Positions 27,270-35,875 of a stretch of 64,000 nt of DNA are shown here, one piece after another. The translations under genes were made by a program, and so were the position numbers. The stretch covers positions 12,416 through 76,415 of the forward strand of contig JAEYZI010000079.1 of NCBI GenBank assembly GCA_023428065.1, given 5' to 3'. Below the pieces are notes generated by a model. That model was not told where the DNA came from. It worked only from the letters and a program-made list of their open reading frames with translations, and made no database searches. This DNA comes from Actinomycetes bacterium. GTDB taxonomy: Bacteria > Actinomycetota > Actinomycetes > Actinomycetales > Microbacteriaceae. How positions within the stretch are numbered: position 1 is the stretch's first letter; each line of letters starts with the position of its first letter.

Positions 27270-28646
27270 TCAGCGCTTCCAGACCGTCTTCACGTTCATG
27301 AACTCGCGGATGCCCTCCTTGGCGAGCTCCCGTCCGAATCCCGAGTCCTTGATGCCGCCGAACGGCAGCTCGGGGTAGGAGATCGTCATGCCGTTGACGA
27401 AGACGGCGCCCGCCTCCAGCTCGGAGACGAAGAACGCCTCCTCGGCGGCGTCGTTCGTCCAGACCGCCGACGACAGGCCGAAGGAGGTCTGGTTCGCGAT
27501 CCGCACCGCCTCCTCCCGGTCGGCGACGCGGTAGAGCGACGCGACGGGACCGAAGGTCTCCTCGAACACGATGCGCATGTCGTCGGTGAGGTCGGCGAGC
27601 ACGGTGGGCTGGATGAACCATCCCGGTCCGGGCACCGCGGCACCCCCCGCGAGCACGCGCGCCCCCTTCGCGACGGCGTCGTCGACGAGCTCGAGGAGCT
27701 CGGCACGACCCGATTCCGTCGCGACGGGACCCACGTCGACGGTCTCGTCGAAGGGGTCGCCGACGCGGAGCTCGGCGAACGCCGCGGCGAAGCGGCGGGA
27801 GAACTCCTCGTACACGTCGTCGTGCACGAGGAAGCGCTTCGCGGCGATGCAGGACTGCCCGTTGTTCTGCACGCGCGCCCGCACGGCGGTCGCGACCGCC
27901 TCGTCGAGATCGGCGGACGGCATCACCACGAAGGGGTCCGAGCCGCCGAGCTCGATGAGCGACTTCTTCACCTCGGATCCCGCGATGGCCGCGACGGATC
28001 GCCCAGCCCCCTCCGAACCGGTGAGCGTCACGGCGGTCACGCGCGGGTCGCGGATGACCCCCTCCACCACGCGCGACCCGATGAGCAGCGTGCGCATGGA
28101 TCCGCGGGGGAAGCCGGCCCGCTCGAAGAGCGTGTCGAGGTAGAGCGCCGTCTGCGGCACGTTCGATGCGTGCTTGAGCACACCCACGTTGCCCGCCATG
28201 AGCGCGGGGGCCGCGAAGCGGACGACCTGCCACAGCGGGTAGTTCCACGGCATGACGGCGAGCACCACGCCGAGCGGATGATAGGTCGTCGCGGCCGCGG
28301 AGGCTCCGACGCGCGACGGGTCCTCGAGCACCTCGTCGGCGAGGAAGGCCTCGGCGTGCTCGGCGTAGAAGCGCATGCCCTTGGCGCACTTGAGCACCTC
28401 CGCCCGGGACTGGGCGATCGGCTTGCCCATTTCGAGCGTCATGAGACGCGCGAGCTGCTCGACATCCGCCTCGACGAGCTCGGCCGCGGCGCGCATCCAG
28501 GCCGCGCGCGTCGCGAAATCGGTCGCGCGCAGCGCTTCGAAGGCCGCCTGCGCCTCGGCGAGACCGCGCTCGACGAGCTCGGGCGGGTAGGCCTCGTACT
28601 CCTGAACGGTCTCGCCGGTCGCCGGGTTGATGGTCGCGATCGCCAT
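27270..28646 (-). CDS. NAD(P)-dependent aldehyde dehydrogenase, succinate-semialdehyde dehydrogenase type
   Basis: 458-residue aldehyde dehydrogenase superfamily member close to GabD/SSADH. Catalytic Cys266 lies in NNGQSCIAAKR and the general base Glu232 in IELGGSDP; VMPWNYPLWQ is the cofactor-binding start of the domain. The ATG at 28646 has AAGGAG upstream; the longer frame adds 16 unconserved residues. It is the third gene of a minus-strand operon with an FGGY kinase and a TPP enzyme, whose promoter carries operator copy a. It would oxidise an aldehyde formed by that pathway, for example a semialdehyde from TPP-dependent cleavage (inference). Confidence 0.88.
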   Translation of the reverse strand: MAIATINPATGETVQEYEAYPPELVERGLAEAQAAFEALRATDFATRAAWMRAAAELVEADVEQLARLMTLEMGKPIAQSRAEVLKCAKGMRFYAEHAEAFLADEVLEDPSRVGASAAATTYHPLGVVLAVMPWNYPLWQVVRFAAPALMAGNVGVLKHASNVPQTALYLDTLFERAGFPRGSMRTLLIGSRVVEGVIRDPRVTAVTLTGSEGAGRSVAAIAGSEVKKSLIELGGSDPFVVMPSADLDEAVATAVRARVQNNGQSCIAAKRFLVHDDVYEEFSRRFAAAFAELRVGDPFDETVDVGPVATESGRAELLELVDDAVAKGARVLAGGAAVPGPGWFIQPTVLADLTDDMRIVFEETFGPVASLYRVADREEAVRIANQTSFGLSSAVWTNDAAEEAFFVSELEAGAVFVNGMTISYPELPFGGIKDSGFGRELAKEGIREFMNVKTVWKR

Positions 28647-28666
28647 GGGCGGGACTCCTTGTCGTG

Positions 28667-30097
28667 TCAGTCGAAGCCGAGCGAGCTCCGCCACGTCGCG
28701 TGAAGCGCGGCGTACTGCTCAGCTCGGGCGGGATCGGGGTGCACCGTCTCGCGGCGCTCGTGGGCTCCGAAGGCGCTCACGTCGGCCCCCGCGCCGCGCA
28801 GCGCGATGAGGGCAGCGCCGAGCAGGCTGACATCGGGCTGCTGGCACACCTCGATGGGACGACCGAGGACGTCGGCGCGCAGGCGGGCCAGCTCGGGTGA
28901 GCGGGCGACACCTCCTGCGAGCACGAGGGTCGCGGCTCCCGAGGGATCGAGCGCGTCGACGGCGTCGCGCACGATGTGCGCCGCGCCCTCGGCGGCGGCG
29001 AGCAGCACGTGCTCGCGGCCGTGGTCCTCGCGCTGCCCGATGACCATCCCCGTGCGCTCCGGCCGCCAGTGCGGGAAACGCGCTCCCGAGAGGCTCGGGT
29101 CGATGAGGAGGCCGTCGGCTCCGGGGCCGATCGCCTCGAGTCGCGCCGCGAGGAAGCTCGTCGCATCCGCGACGTCCGCGAAGCCGAGCAACACAGCCCA
29201 GCGTGCGAACGCGGCGCCCGTCGCGCCCGTGGGACCGCCCGCGCTGAAGCCGCCGAGCGGATAGGGGTTGATGACCGCTCCCGTCGGCGCATCGCCGGGC
29301 GACGCCACGAGACGCACGAGCACGTCGGTCGTGCCGGCGACGTCGGCGACGACGCCCTGCCGGTCGCGCAGCACGAGCGCAGCCCCGACCGATCCGTCGG
29401 TCGCGCCCGCGGCGACCGCGACGCCCCGGTTCAGACCGAGCTCGTCCGCGACCTCGGATGCCAGCTCCCCCACGATCTCGTCGGCAGCGAACTGCTCGGG
29501 AAGCTGCGCCGGGTCGAGGCCGACGAGCTCGAGCATGCGGGGCGACCAGGTCGAGTCGGCGATCGCGCTGAGGCCGGAATATGCGGCGGAGGTGCGGTCG
29601 GTCACCGCTGCCCGGGTGAACCGCCAGATGACGAAGTCCTTGGGCGTGAGCACGCGCGCTACCGAGGCGGCCGCCGCGGGATCGCTGCGGCGCAGGGCGA
29701 GGAGCGCGCTCCCTGCCCCACCCGCCGGCGTCGTCCGCCCGGCCGCGGCGAGCAGCTCGGCGAGCGAGTCGCCCGCGGCCGCCGTGAGCAGTTCGATGCC
29801 CGAGCTGTCGGCCCAGCCACGGCCTTCGCCGACGGGCGCACCGTCCGCGTCGACGAAGACCGTTCCCACATGACCCGCGATCGCGAGCGTCGAGATGCGT
29901 GCGCGTGCGCTCGCGGGGAGCGACACGACCGACTGCACCACGTCGAGCCACAGCCGCTCGGCGTCGAAGCGGGTTCCGGCGGAGGCGTCCGGACGCGTGA
30001 CCCGGGTCGAGGCCACGATGACGCCTCCGCCGTCGACGGCGGCGCTCCGGACGGCCGACGTTCCGATGTCGATCGCCAGCACCAGCGCATCCGTCAT
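28667..30097 (-). CDS. FGGY-family carbohydrate kinase (xylulokinase-like) 1
   Basis: 476-residue sugar kinase of the FGGY family. The N-terminal ATP-phosphate motif DIGTSAVRSAAVDGGG and the C-terminal domain LVLAGGVARSPELARLRADVLG are clear; the catalytic aspartate is expected at ATDGSVGAAL. The ATG at 30097 overlaps no gene and follows the TPP-enzyme stop by 8 bp. Substrates of this family are keto- and polyol sugars (xylulose, ribulose, erythritol, glycerol). A second, divergent FGGY kinase at 45873 belongs to the same regulon, so they probably act on different intermediates. Confidence 0.86.
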   Translation of the reverse strand: MTDALVLAIDIGTSAVRSAAVDGGGVIVASTRVTRPDASAGTRFDAERLWLDVVQSVVSLPASARARISTLAIAGHVGTVFVDADGAPVGEGRGWADSSGIELLTAAAGDSLAELLAAAGRTTPAGGAGSALLALRRSDPAAAASVARVLTPKDFVIWRFTRAAVTDRTSAAYSGLSAIADSTWSPRMLELVGLDPAQLPEQFAADEIVGELASEVADELGLNRGVAVAAGATDGSVGAALVLRDRQGVVADVAGTTDVLVRLVASPGDAPTGAVINPYPLGGFSAGGPTGATGAAFARWAVLLGFADVADATSFLAARLEAIGPGADGLLIDPSLSGARFPHWRPERTGMVIGQREDHGREHVLLAAAEGAAHIVRDAVDALDPSGAATLVLAGGVARSPELARLRADVLGRPIEVCQQPDVSLLGAALIALRGAGADVSAFGAHERRETVHPDPARAEQYAALHATWRSSLGFD

Positions 30098-30105
30098 GGG
30101 GATCC

Positions 30106-31806
30106 TTACTCCTCGCCGGCCTCGTAGGGCACGAACGCCGGGTAGGTCCAGGCGTTCACCGAGCGGTCGAGCGGCACGTCGAGGAGCACGGGGCTGTCGC
30201 CCCGGAGCGCTTCCCCGACCCGCGTGACGAGGGTATCGAGGTCGGGCACGACCTCGCCCGCGACGCCCATACCCCGGGCGACCAGGCCGAAGTCGACCTC
30301 GTGGAAGTCGACGCCGATCGTGCGCCCGTCGAAGTGCAGCTCCTGCTCCTGGCGGATGTTGCCGTAGCTCGAGTCGTTGAGCACGACGATGCAGACGCGG
30401 CCGCCCACGCGGGCGAGCGTCTCCAGGTCGCCGGCGCTCATGCCGAGCGACCCGTCGCCGATGAGGGCGAGCACGGGACGCTCGGGGTCGATCGTCGCCG
30501 CGGCGATCGCCGCGGGCAGCGCGAAGCCCATGTTGCCGAAGCCGACAGGCTTGATGTAGGTGTTCGGCTCGGTGATCTCCCACAGGAAGGACCACACGCC
30601 GGGGTTGCCCGCGTCGGGGATGAGCAGCGTGTCGCTCGGGGCGACGTCGCGCAGCGCGCGCACGACGTCGGCCGGGGAGAGCGGCGCGGCGTGCGAGCCG
30701 GGCGCGACGGCGCTGAGCGCCCACCACGTGCGCTCCGCCGCCTGCAGCTCGGCGATCCAGTCGGCACGACGCGCGCGCTCCCCCTCGGCACGGTCGCCGA
30801 CCGCCTGGGTGAGCGCCGAGGCGAACGACGAGATGTCGGAGACGATGCCGGTCGTCACCTCGCCGTAGTAACGGCCGATCATCGCGGGGTCGATGTCGAC
30901 CTGGATGACCTCGGGGAGCTGACGGCGCCAGCGGGTCGTCGAGACGGCGTTGAGGCTGTTGCCGAGCGCGAGCACGAGGTCGGCGTCGCCGAGCACCCGG
31001 GTCGAGAGCTCGGTGCCCATGCGGCTGACCGCGCCGAAGACGAGCGGGTGCGTCGTCGGGACGGCCCCGATGCCGTTGAACGTCGTGACGACGGGGATGT
31101 TGAGCGCCTCGGCGAGGGCGAGCACGGCCTCGGAGGCGCGTCCGCGGTTACCGCCGTTGCCGAGCCAGATGACGGGGCGCTCGGCGGAGAGCAGGCGCTC
31201 CGCGGCATCCGCGACCGCGACGGCGTTGGGCGCGGGACGCTGTCCGACCCAGGCGCGCGCGGGGTGCACGGCGGGGACGGCGGGAGGGTTCTCGACGATG
31301 CCCTCGATCGTGTCGCGGGCGAAGTCGAGGTGCACGGGGCCGGGGTTGCCGGCCATCGCGTTCACGTAGGCCTCCTCCATGGCCTGCTTGATCGACGAGG
31401 CATGGGCGACGAGTCGGCTGTACTTGACGAGCGGCTTGAAGAGCTCGACGTGGTCGGCGTTCTGGGCGTCGTCCTTGTGGATGTTCTCGCCGTTGTTGTT
31501 GCACGTGATGACGAAGCCGGGGCTCGAGTCGCGGTACGCGCCGCCGACGCCCGTGATGAGGTTCGTGGCGCCGGGACCCGTCGTCGAGATGCACGCGGAG
31601 GGCTCACCCGTGAGCCGGCCGTATGCGTCCATCATGACGGCGGCGGCGTTCTCGTGCCGCGTGTGGACGAACTCGATGCCGGGCGTCGTGAGGATCGCGT
31701 CGGTGATGGCGAGCGTCTGGCCTCCGACGACGCCGAAGACACGGCGGACCCCGAGCGATACGAGCATGTCGACGACGAGCTGGCCGCCGGTCATGGGTGT
31801 GGTCAT
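30106..31806 (-). CDS. Thiamine-pyrophosphate enzyme, acetolactate-synthase-like
   Basis: 566-residue TPP-dependent enzyme with the three domains of the POX/ALS family. The cofactor-activating glutamate is E52 in HTRHENAAAVMMDAYGR; the TPP/Mg motif starts GDGSLGMSAGD and ends in ND about 26 residues on. It lacks the FAD-type features I would need to call it a true acetolactate synthase, and there is no small subunit nearby. Related enzymes include IolD (ring-opening hydrolase), sulfoacetaldehyde acetyltransferase and oxo-acid decarboxylases; the reaction is unassigned. First gene of a three-gene operon preceded by operator copy a. Confidence 0.82.
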   Translation of the reverse strand: MTTPMTGGQLVVDMLVSLGVRRVFGVVGGQTLAITDAILTTPGIEFVHTRHENAAAVMMDAYGRLTGEPSACISTTGPGATNLITGVGGAYRDSSPGFVITCNNNGENIHKDDAQNADHVELFKPLVKYSRLVAHASSIKQAMEEAYVNAMAGNPGPVHLDFARDTIEGIVENPPAVPAVHPARAWVGQRPAPNAVAVADAAERLLSAERPVIWLGNGGNRGRASEAVLALAEALNIPVVTTFNGIGAVPTTHPLVFGAVSRMGTELSTRVLGDADLVLALGNSLNAVSTTRWRRQLPEVIQVDIDPAMIGRYYGEVTTGIVSDISSFASALTQAVGDRAEGERARRADWIAELQAAERTWWALSAVAPGSHAAPLSPADVVRALRDVAPSDTLLIPDAGNPGVWSFLWEITEPNTYIKPVGFGNMGFALPAAIAAATIDPERPVLALIGDGSLGMSAGDLETLARVGGRVCIVVLNDSSYGNIRQEQELHFDGRTIGVDFHEVDFGLVARGMGVAGEVVPDLDTLVTRVGEALRGDSPVLLDVPLDRSVNAWTYPAFVPYEAGEE

Positions 31807-31896
31807 GGTGGGTCCTCCGTTAGTGCTGGGTAGTGGGTCGGTGGGCGCCGGATGCGGCCGCCCTGGCCCCGAGGTGGGCCGGTGTCTGTCGTGATG

Positions 31897-31914
31897 TCAT
31901 CTAGTAGTCTAGAC
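31897..31914. promoter_or_regulatory. HutC-type operator, copy a
   Basis: TCATCTAGTAGTCTAGAC, 15 of 18 matches to the island consensus TCATATAGAYGTCTAGAC and containing a perfect GTCTAGAC (GT-N-TA-N-AC). It lies 91 bp upstream of the TPP-enzyme operon. Confidence 0.75.
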
Positions 31915-31928
31915 CACTTCCGGGAAAG

Positions 31929-31950
31929 TTCGGGCGTTGTCACGCCCGAA
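31929..31950 (-). terminator. Terminator of the ABC/CoA-transferase operon
   Basis: Perfect 8-bp stem TTCGGGCG / CGCCCGAA with loop TTGTCA, 9 bp after the stop of the CoA-transferase-like β subunit. It separates that transcript from the TPP-enzyme operon, which then starts under operator copy a. Confidence 0.6.
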
Positions 31951-31958
31951 GATCGAGG

Positions 31959-32756
31959 TCAGACGCGCAGCAGCGCGTTGGTGGGGTCGATCTCCTCGCG
32001 GATGGCGCGGAGAGCGGACTCCGGCACGCCGGGGGACTCGGTCAGCCCCTCGACGATGTCGGGCTCGAACGACATCCGCGAGAGGACGTCGTCGAGGGTC
32101 ACCCCCGGGTAGAGCGACGTGAGCCGCATCCGCCCCGACGGCGTGAAGTCGAACAGGGCCATGTCGGTCACCACGAGCTCGGGGCCGCCGCCGTCGTAGC
32201 CCAGGGACTCGCGGGTGCGCACGCCATCGCCGTAGCCGAAGCTCGTCACGTAGTCGACCTTCTCCACGAAGACGCGCGACGACAGGTCGGCGACGATGAT
32301 CGGACGCCGCACGAAAGCCAGATGCTCGGGCTGCGCGAGGCAGCCGACGAGCCGCACCGTGGGCGTCTCCCCCACGCCGATCCGCGTGATGTTGAGGTTG
32401 CCGTAGCGGTCGATCTGCGCCGCGGACTCGAAGCTCACGTCGAACTCCCCGCGCACGAGCATGTCGACCTTGGAGCCGACGTCGGCCGGCGCGTGCGCGC
32501 CCGGCCAACGCGTGATGGCGTCCTGCGTGAGACGCTCCGGCACCTCCGAGAGGTCGGGGCTCAGCAGGTTGCCCCAGTAGATGTCGAGATCCGGCGCGTG
32601 CCGCAGCTGGGCGAGACGCGCCGCGACGAGCGGCACACCCACCGCGAGGGTGAAGGCGCGACCCGAGGTCCCGACTCCGACGAAGACGAGTTCGCCGTCG
32701 CGCAGCACCTCGCTGATCGCGAAGGCCATGAGCTCGTTGCGCGTCGCCTCAGCCAC
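31959..32756 (-). CDS. CoA-transferase-like β subunit (GctB/IpdB family), catalytic Glu replaced
   Basis: 265-residue protein homologous to glutaconate CoA-transferase subunit B and the steroid-ring hydrolase subunit IpdB. Shared landmarks are AAQIDRYGNLN, FVEKVDYVTSFGYGDG, ELVVTDMALFDF and the end IREEIDPTNALLRV. Aligned by eye with Acidaminococcus GctB, the catalytic Glu54 (VESGL) falls on Gly62 in DIYWGNLL, so the thioester-forming glutamate is missing. IpdAB also works without it, as a hydrolase. CoA transfer is therefore doubtful. It overlaps the α-subunit gene by 8 bp and ends the ABC/CoA operon. Confidence 0.8.
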   Translation of the reverse strand: MAEATRNELMAFAISEVLRDGELVFVGVGTSGRAFTLAVGVPLVAARLAQLRHAPDLDIYWGNLLSPDLSEVPERLTQDAITRWPGAHAPADVGSKVDMLVRGEFDVSFESAAQIDRYGNLNITRIGVGETPTVRLVGCLAQPEHLAFVRRPIIVADLSSRVFVEKVDYVTSFGYGDGVRTRESLGYDGGGPELVVTDMALFDFTPSGRMRLTSLYPGVTLDDVLSRMSFEPDIVEGLTESPGVPESALRAIREEIDPTNALLRV

Positions 32757-33630
32757 GCTTCACCTCCAGGCTCGTGAGCCGCTCTCGTCCGACCGCGTCG
32801 AGGTACGCCTCGTGGTCGGCCACGTCGCGCACCGTCTCGGCCAGGTAGGCGTCGAAGCCCCCTTCGCGCTTGCCCGCCGCGACCCAGCGCTCGAGCTCGG
32901 CCTCGTCCTCGTCGTAGATCGTGTCGCAACTGCCCGGATAGGCGCCGAAGGGCGCCTCGCACACCGCCGCGACCTTCGTGTGCGGGATGTAGGTGAGGTT
33001 CGGGCGGCGCACGACCTCCGAGTGCGGGATGATCCGCTCGACCGACACCACGAGGCGCCGCGAGCCCGCGGCCATGATGAGGTCCTCGTCGTCGCTGTCG
33101 CGATGCGCCGGCCACACGATGTTGCCGAACTCGTCTCCCGCGTACGCGTGCAGGATCGTCGAATCGGCCCGCGCCGCCGCGGTCGCGTGCAGCTCGACAC
33201 CCGTGTACGGGCACGTCACGCTGCGCACGTCGTCGCGCTCGCTCATCGAGGTGCCGCGGATGGGCTTCACCGGCAGGAACGGCAGGCCCATGGCCGCGGC
33301 GCGGAACTTCGCCGTCATGACCGACTCCGAGTGGTCGGTCACGGCCACCTCGCCGCGCTCGACCGCCCGGCGGAAGTTCGGCGCAGCGCCCTGCCACCAC
33401 ATCCCGACGTAGATGCCCTCCCAGGCGCGCACGCAGCCCGCTCCCACGAGGAGGTCGGTCGCGAGGCTCGACGCCCACGTCAGGAGCGTGAGGTCACGCA
33501 CCTCCTGCCGGACGAGCTCGCGCGCGAGGGCGAGCGGCTGCCTGCGCAGCAGCGACCCTCCCACGGCGACGGTGTCGCCCGACGAGACGAGCGACGCCGC
33601 CTCCGCGACGGATGTCAGTTTGACGCGCAT
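32749..33630 (-). CDS. CoA-transferase-like α subunit (GctA/IpdA family)
   Basis: 293-residue class I CoA-transferase α-type subunit. N-terminal SSGDTVAVGGSLLRRQPLALARELV contains the family's glycine-rich oxyanion/phosphate loop, and VELHATAAARADSTILHAYAGDEFGN the C-terminal core motif. Pairs with the overlapping β subunit. Followed upstream in the same transcript by the polar-solute ABC transporter (ATPase stop 7 bp away), suggesting that the imported compound or its product becomes a CoA ester or a cyclic CoA ester opened by this pair (inference). Confidence 0.82.
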   Translation of the reverse strand: MRVKLTSVAEAASLVSSGDTVAVGGSLLRRQPLALARELVRQEVRDLTLLTWASSLATDLLVGAGCVRAWEGIYVGMWWQGAAPNFRRAVERGEVAVTDHSESVMTAKFRAAAMGLPFLPVKPIRGTSMSERDDVRSVTCPYTGVELHATAAARADSTILHAYAGDEFGNIVWPAHRDSDDEDLIMAAGSRRLVVSVERIIPHSEVVRRPNLTYIPHTKVAAVCEAPFGAYPGSCDTIYDEDEAELERWVAAGKREGGFDAYLAETVRDVADHEAYLDAVGRERLTSLEVKRG

Positions 33631-33637
33631 GCCGACC

Positions 33638-34366
33638 TCAGTGCTCGAGCACGCGGCGCAGGAACTGCTGCAGGCGCGGGTTGCTGGGCGACGTGAAGAC
33701 CTGCTCCGCGCTTCCCTGCTCGCCGATCACGCCGCCGTCGAAGAACAGCACGCGGTCGGCGGTCTCCCGCGCGAAGCCCATCTCGTGGGTCACGACGAGC
33801 ATCGTCATCCCCGCGGCGGCCAGCTCGCGCATGACCTTCGTGACCTCGCCCACGAGCTCCGGGTCGAGGGCGGAGGTAGCCTCGTCGAAGAGCATGACCT
33901 GCGGCTGCAGAGCGAGCGCGCGAGCGATCGCGACGCGCTGCTGCTGTCCACCGGAGAGCTGCTGCGGGTACGAGCCCGCCTTCTCGGCGAGCCCGACGCT
34001 CGTGAGCGCCGACATGGCGCGCTCGGTGGCGTCCGCCTTGCTGAGCTTCTTGACCTTGCGGAGCGCGAGGGTCGCGTTCTCGAGAGCCGTGAGGTGCGGG
34101 AAGAGGTTGAACTGCTGGAACACCATGCCCACGTGCTGGTGCACGAGGTGGGCGCTCTTGGGGTCGTGCACGGGGACCCCGTTCACGACGATCTGCCCCG
34201 AGTCGATGGTCTCGAGACCGTTGATCGTGCGCAGAAGCGTGCTCTTCCCCGAGCCGCTGGCGCCGATGACGGCGATCACCTCGCCCTTCTCGACCTCGAC
34301 GCTCACTCCCTTGAGCACCTCGTTGTCGCCGAAGCGCTTCCGAACGTCTGTGACTTGGACGATCAC
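33638..34366 (-). CDS. Polar-solute (amino-acid-type) ABC transporter ATP-binding protein
   Basis: 242-residue ATPase of the GlnQ/HisP family: Walker [11 protein letters not shown]-loop [11 protein letters not shown], signature LSGGQQQR, Walker [15 protein letters not shown] and switch His in VVTHEMG. The GTG start overlaps the permease stop by four bases (GTGA). Part of the operon binding protein-permease-permease-ATPase-CoA-transferase-like α/β under operator copy b. Confidence 0.93.
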   Translation of the reverse strand: MIVQVTDVRKRFGDNEVLKGVSVEVEKGEVIAVIGASGSGKSTLLRTINGLETIDSGQIVVNGVPVHDPKSAHLVHQHVGMVFQQFNLFPHLTALENATLALRKVKKLSKADATERAMSALTSVGLAEKAGSYPQQLSGGQQQRVAIARALALQPQVMLFDEATSALDPELVGEVTKVMRELAAAGMTMLVVTHEMGFARETADRVLFFDGGVIGEQGSAEQVFTSPSNPRLQQFLRRVLEH

Positions 34367-35037
34367 GCGACTACTCCTCTTTTCCGGATGATCCGCCTCT
34401 CGAGGCCTCCAGCGAGGAGCGAGAGCGGGTAGTTGAAGGCGAAGAACAGGGCGGCGATGACGAGGTAGACCACGAACGAGTTCGCGCCGCGCTCGATGAT
34501 CGCCTGCCCCTGGCGGACGATGTCGGAGAATCCGATCACCGACGCCAGGACCGTGTTCTTGATGAGGGTCAGGTACTGGCCGAACAGGGGCGGCAGTACC
34601 ACGAGCGTGGTCTGCGGAAAGACCACGTCCTTGTTGGTGTGGAAGCGCGAGAGCCCGAGGGTCCTCGCCGCCTCGCGCTGGCCCGGAGGCACCGACGCGA
34701 ATCCGGCGCGGAACACCTCCGAGATGTACGCCCCCTGGTAGAGGGTGATGGCGATGGCGCTCGCGATGAACACCGAGACCCAGTCGAGGCGCAGGTACGC
34801 CGCACCGAAGTAGACGAACATGAGCTGGATCAGCAGCGGAGTGCCGCGGAACAGCTCGAGGTACACGCGCAGCACGACGTCGAGCACCGGGATCCGCGAG
34901 TAGCGGGCGAAGCCGACGAGGAATCCGACGACCGTGCTCGTGATGATCGTGACCGCGGAGAGCGCGAGCGTCGCGAGGAGGCCGTTCCAGAGGAGCTCGC
35001 GGCCGGCCCAGATCGCCTCCCATGCGTTGCCGTTCAT
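34363..35037 (-). CDS. Polar-solute ABC transporter permease 2
   Basis: 224-residue His/Glu/Gln/Arg/opine-type permease (PF00528) with about five transmembrane segments. The EAA loop is visible as [21 protein letters not shown]. Starts 4 bp inside the preceding permease gene (ATGA), forming a heterodimeric channel with it. Confidence 0.92.
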   Translation of the reverse strand: MNGNAWEAIWAGRELLWNGLLATLALSAVTIITSTVVGFLVGFARYSRIPVLDVVLRVYLELFRGTPLLIQLMFVYFGAAYLRLDWVSVFIASAIAITLYQGAYISEVFRAGFASVPPGQREAARTLGLSRFHTNKDVVFPQTTLVVLPPLFGQYLTLIKNTVLASVIGFSDIVRQGQAIIERGANSFVVYLVIAALFFAFNYPLSLLAGGLERRIIRKRGVVA

Positions 35038-35789
35038 CGGCTATCCCCCTTCGACTGAGCGCGAGGCGACTTCGCCCCGGCGCTGAGGCCCGTCTGGTCG
35101 ACGAGCCGGCTGCCGCGCAACCGGAACCGGAACCGCACGGGTGCGGCGATCGCGGGCTTGAATGCGTACCGGGCGAACACGGAGGCCGCCAGCGACACGA
35201 GGTTGGTGAGCACCAGGTAGAAAAGCATCGCGAACGCGAAGACCGCGAGCGTCTCGTAGGTGGCGGCGTTCACACGGCGTGCCGCGCCGGTGAGCTCGTT
35301 GACCGCGATGGCCGACAGCAGCGAGCTCGCGAGGATGAGGTCGATGAACCGGTTGACGATCGGCGGGAAGACCGTGCGGATCGCCTGCGGCAGCACGACG
35401 TTGAAGAAGGTCTGCGCGGGTGCGAGCCCGAGCGTGCGGGCAGCCTCGAGCTGGGACCGCGGCACGGAGCCGAGGCCAGCGCGGATGATCTCCGCCAGGT
35501 AGGCACCCGCGTTGACGCCGAGGGCGATGATGCCGGCGACGATCGCGGGCAGTCGGATGCCGATCGACGCGAGGCCGAAGTAGAAGATGAAGATCTGGAC
35601 CAGGACGGGGGTGTTCCAGAGCACCTCGACGTAGATCGAGCCGATAGTGCGCAGGATGAGCAGTCGCGATCGTCGCGCGAGGGCGACGAGAACGCCGAGC
35701 ACCAGCCCGAGGGCGAAGGCGACCGTGGACGTCCACAGGGTCACCCATGCCCCGCTGATGAACAGCTCGATGTAGTTAAGGAAGTTCAT
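35034..35789 (-). CDS. Polar-solute ABC transporter permease 1
   Basis: 251-residue permease of the same family, about five transmembrane segments and EAA loop [19 protein letters not shown]. The ATG at 35789 ([10 protein letters not shown]) is chosen because the longer frame adds an unrelated hydrophilic stretch. The last 45 residues are a basic, unstructured cytoplasmic tail, unusual for the family. Confidence 0.9.
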   Translation of the reverse strand: MNFLNYIELFISGAWVTLWTSTVAFALGLVLGVLVALARRSRLLILRTIGSIYVEVLWNTPVLVQIFIFYFGLASIGIRLPAIVAGIIALGVNAGAYLAEIIRAGLGSVPRSQLEAARTLGLAPAQTFFNVVLPQAIRTVFPPIVNRFIDLILASSLLSAIAVNELTGAARRVNAATYETLAVFAFAMLFYLVLTNLVSLAASVFARYAFKPAIAAPVRFRFRLRGSRLVDQTGLSAGAKSPRAQSKGDSR

Positions 35790-35825
35790 GGTTGGGACCG
35801 ATCTGAGGCGACGGGGCTCCGGGGC

Positions 35826-35859
35826 GCGGGTGGCGGATCCGGACGGATCCACCACCCGC
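35826..35859 (-). terminator. Hairpin between binding-protein and permease genes (probable attenuator)
   Basis: 15-bp stem with one mismatch, GCGGGTGGcGGATCC (35826-35840) against GGATCCaCCACCCGC (35845-35859), loop GGAC, 17 bp after the binding-protein stop. It has the same position as the hairpin in the sugar operon at 14611 and may likewise raise binding protein over permease. Confidence 0.65.
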
Positions 35860-35875
35860 GCTCAGGTTGGGACGG

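Noticed and set aside
30106..31806. TPP enzyme as oxalyl-CoA decarboxylase partnered with the CaiB-type CoA-transferase (Frc/Oxc system), or as sulfoacetaldehyde acetyltransferase
   Set aside because: The TPP protein lacks recognisable Oxc- or Xsc-specific sequence as I remember them and is in a different operon with a kinase and an aldehyde dehydrogenase; the assignment could not be supported.
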